Assembly (NCBI RefSeq): GCF_900182815.1
Contig: NZ_FXUA01000005.1
Span: forward strand, 1 to 64,000
Origin: Algoriphagus winogradskyi
GTDB taxonomy: Bacteria; Bacteroidota; Bacteroidia; Cytophagales; Cyclobacteriaceae
DNA length: 64,000 nt
Reading direction: 5' to 3'
Both the position numbers and the translations under genes were made by a program. Under the pieces are notes generated by a model. The model did no database searches. It was not told the DNA's origin and saw only the letters and a program-made list of their open reading frames with translations. Of the stretch, positions 62,205-64,000 are shown one piece after another (the first letter of the stretch is position 1; each line of letters begins with the position of its first letter).

Positions 62205-63278
62205 TTAACCATAAATTACTCCTCCGCAAGAGTCAGTTATTGCTCCAGTGACAGAACCCAAGCAGTTGTTTTCATTGCGGAGACGCAATACTCCTAAAAA
62301 TCCAAAAATCAATGCTTCCTTAAATTCTATAAGTTCTGGCGAAGCAAAAGTATGAACCCATTTATTATCAAGCTGTTTCGCTAGACATTCTATGAAAAAT
62401 GAATTATACGCACCTCCCCCAGTAATCAGGACAGAAGGCTGATCAGTATGTTGGTAAAATTTGATGACTTTGGCGATTTGAACTGCATAATGCTCTACAA
62501 GAGTTCGCAGAATATCTTTTTCTGAGAGTCCGCTAGAACTTATTAGTGGGATGAAATCATTTTCCAAATCCTCCCTACCCAAAGACTTTGCTTTTGATTT
62601 TGAATAATATGGAAGGGAATTCAAAGCCTCAAATAGGGTCATATTCAGACGACCTTCCTTTGCCCACGCTCCATCTTTATCATACTCAGCACCTAATTTT
62701 TTTGCCTCAGAATTTAGCAACAGATTAAAAGGGCAAGTATCAAAAGCGATTCGTTTGCCTGAGGTATCCATGCTAATATTTGCTATGCCTCCCAGGTTGA
62801 TACAAAAATTGCTAGAGGTGAAAAGCAATCTATCTCCAACGGGAACCAAAGGCGCTCCCTGTCCACCAAGTTGGACATCTTTCATCCTAAAATCATTAAT
62901 TACGCGCTGTCCCGAAGCATGATGTAGTGCCCAGCCATTCCCGATTTGTAGACTGAGCTGACTTGATGGCTGGTGAAATACCGTGTGACCGTGAGAGCAA
63001 ACAGCCATGGGTTTAATTTGCTTTTCGTCACAATATTGCTTGACTTTTTCTCCCATCCACTTACCAAAGCTTACATCAAGAAGTGCCAAGTCCAACGCTG
63101 AGAGTTTGTGGCAATTCATGAGCTTAGACCCTAGGTCAGCTGGAAATGGAATCGTTATCGCGTCCAAAATCTCGTAAGACCACTGATGATGAAGTTCATA
63201 GCTACAATAGGCTATATCTAATCCATCTCCGGAAGTACCAGACATCAATCCGATCATGGTGTATTGTGTAGGACTCAT
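62205..63278 (-). CDS. anmK: Anhydro-N-acetylmuramic acid kinase
   Basis: 357 residues. It phosphorylates and opens 1,6-anhydroMurNAc during peptidoglycan recycling. The ATP-binding N-terminal motif GLMSGTSGDGLDIAYC, FCINLGGIANIS, FDTCPFN and the C-terminal LITGGGAYNSFF are intact. The gene is divergent from coaX across a 104-nt spacer and 71 nt upstream of the dehydrogenase gene. Confidence 0.95.
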   Translation of the reverse strand: MSPTQYTMIGLMSGTSGDGLDIAYCSYELHHQWSYEILDAITIPFPADLGSKLMNCHKLSALDLALLDVSFGKWMGEKVKQYCDEKQIKPMAVCSHGHTVFHQPSSQLSLQIGNGWALHHASGQRVINDFRMKDVQLGGQGAPLVPVGDRLLFTSSNFCINLGGIANISMDTSGKRIAFDTCPFNLLLNSEAKKLGAEYDKDGAWAKEGRLNMTLFEALNSLPYYSKSKAKSLGREDLENDFIPLISSSGLSEKDILRTLVEHYAVQIAKVIKFYQHTDQPSVLITGGGAYNSFFIECLAKQLDNKWVHTFASPELIEFKEALIFGFLGVLRLRNENNCLGSVTGAITDSCGGVIYG

Positions 63279-63382
63279 GGGTTAAAGTTTGTTAAGTACC
63301 AACTAGCCCAAAGATAATTTAACATGTATAAAAGGCAGTACTTTTTTTGAATGGCTATTTTGCAGACTATTAATTAACCTGC

Positions 63383-64000
63383 ATGACTAATCTCATCATA
63401 GATATCGGTAATACACGAATCAAATCAGCACTCTTTGAAGGGGGAAAGTTGATGGAGGAAGAAGTGTTTGACCTATTGGAAAATGCATTAATCTATTGGG
63501 ATTCAGTGTCATTCGTTCATTGTCTAATCAGTTCTGTTAGGTGGAATCAAGTCGAATTGCAGCAACTAATACCCTTCCAATTTTCATTTTTAAGCCCTGA
63601 AACCAAATTGCCAATTACGAATGCATACGGAACTCCGGCAAGCTTAGGCTTAGACAGAATAGCTGGAGCAATAGGAGCATGGGCAATGCGGGGTAAAGGA
63701 CCTGTTCTCGCAATAGACTTAGGAACTTGTATTACTTTTGATCTTATCGATGAAAGAAACTCGTATCTGGGTGGAGCCATCAGTCCTGGTCTCGGGATGC
63801 GTGCCAGAGCCATGAAGGATCAAACAGCGAGATTGCCCTTAGTTGATCTTAAATATAAGCCTAGTGAATTAATCGGCGACAATACCATATCCTGTATGCA
63901 AATCGGAGTTTGGTACGGAGTTGAGTTTGAAATACGAGGGCAAATAGAAGCTTACACTAAAAAATTTCCAGAAATTGAGGTCTTTGTTAGCGGTGGAGAC
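63383..64000 (+). CDS. coaX: Type III pantothenate kinase (partial, runs off window)
   Basis: The first 206 codons are present, from the ATG at 63383 (MTNLIIDIGNTRIKSALF); the C-terminus lies beyond position 64000. CoaX phosphorylates pantothenate at the start of CoA synthesis. The phosphate-binding DIGNTRIK, the pantothenate-site YGTPASLGLDRIAGA, DLGTCITFDLID and GGAISPGLGMRARA are visible, and the window ends at VFVSGGD, where the family's last nucleotide-binding motif starts. The enzyme needs a monovalent cation and is not feedback-inhibited by CoA in characterised members. Confidence 0.95.
   Translation, partial: MTNLIIDIGNTRIKSALFEGGKLMEEEVFDLLENALIYWDSVSFVHCLISSVRWNQVELQQLIPFQFSFLSPETKLPITNAYGTPASLGLDRIAGAIGAWAMRGKGPVLAIDLGTCITFDLIDERNSYLGGAISPGLGMRARAMKDQTARLPLVDLKYKPSELIGDNTISCMQIGVWYGVEFEIRGQIEAYTKKFPEIEVFVSGGD

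Noticed and set aside
1..64000. CRISPR arrays, tRNA/rRNA genes, prophage structural genes
   Set aside because: On reading I saw no regularly spaced identical repeats, cloverleaf-like genes or phage structural genes; small non-coding RNAs cannot be excluded without a covariance search.

Overview
The window looks like a chromosome segment of a marine or aquatic member of the Bacteroidota, most likely of the order Cytophagales near Algoriphagus/Cyclobacteriaceae. This is inferred from a SusC/SusD pair inside an alginate-degradation locus, many short SPII lipoproteins, a DUF4783-type protein, NhaD, a ComA homologue, AT-rich spacers without strong Shine-Dalgarno sequences, and no tRNA or rRNA genes. 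The genus is a guess from gene content, not a database result.

Region by region. (1) 1-3300 is an integron-like accessory block: two single-gene cassettes encoding membrane proteins, each followed by an attC-like inverted repeat, next to a tyrosine recombinase bracketed by short inverted copies of one motif. (2) 3400-8300 carries radA, polA and a small secreted protein. (3) 8300-11200 holds three direct copies of a ~173-bp MITE-like element that alternate with a membrane-protein gene and an amidase gene. (4) 11200-17430 is mostly housekeeping: gpmI with a coupled lipoprotein, nadC, a META-domain lipoprotein, corA and queG. (5) 17340-21440 is a modular accessory region. The 5' end of queG occurs three times about 2.0 kb apart and delimits two modules of secreted proteins and lipoproteins, including a truncated and a full-length copy of one lipoprotein; the full-length copy has an HExxH motif. 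A toxin-antitoxin pair adjoins the last queG copy. (6) 22600-29900 holds a VWA/AAA+ ATPase pair, a DUF1304 protein, an RNA m5C methyltransferase, an M1 aminopeptidase and small unknown proteins.

(7) 30100-44880 is an alginate polysaccharide-utilisation locus read leftwards: susC, susD, a heparinase-fold lyase, a two-domain PL6 lyase, a PL17 oligoalginate lyase, kdgF, a hexuronate-type MFS transporter and an SDR reductase, ending at a strong terminator. A FadR/GntR-type regulator with tandem palindromic operators over its own promoter lies upstream. SusCD should import oligosaccharides, the lyases release unsaturated monouronates, KdgF opens them to DEH, the MFS protein moves them into the cytoplasm and the SDR reduces DEH to KDG. 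KDG kinase and KDPG aldolase are not in the window.

(8) 45000-49250 holds a cytochrome c-PQQ dehydrogenase fusion, a PAS histidine kinase and hflX. (9) 49450-64000 is conserved core sequence: rfbC, a CpsB-type PHP phosphatase, an epimerase-like SDR, a TPR protein, a phosphosulfolactate synthase homologue, a DUF368/PopT undecaprenyl-phosphate transporter, aroE, purU, alr, tag, nhaD, a Glu/Leu-type dehydrogenase, anmK and the start of coaX, which runs off the end.

The strongest candidates for something undescribed are the integron-like block, whose recombinase lacks the IntI signature and faces the same way as its cassettes, and the queG-bounded modules. In the latter, the full-length HExxH lipoprotein has no ATG start, while the copy with a good start is truncated and carries a C9 tract.
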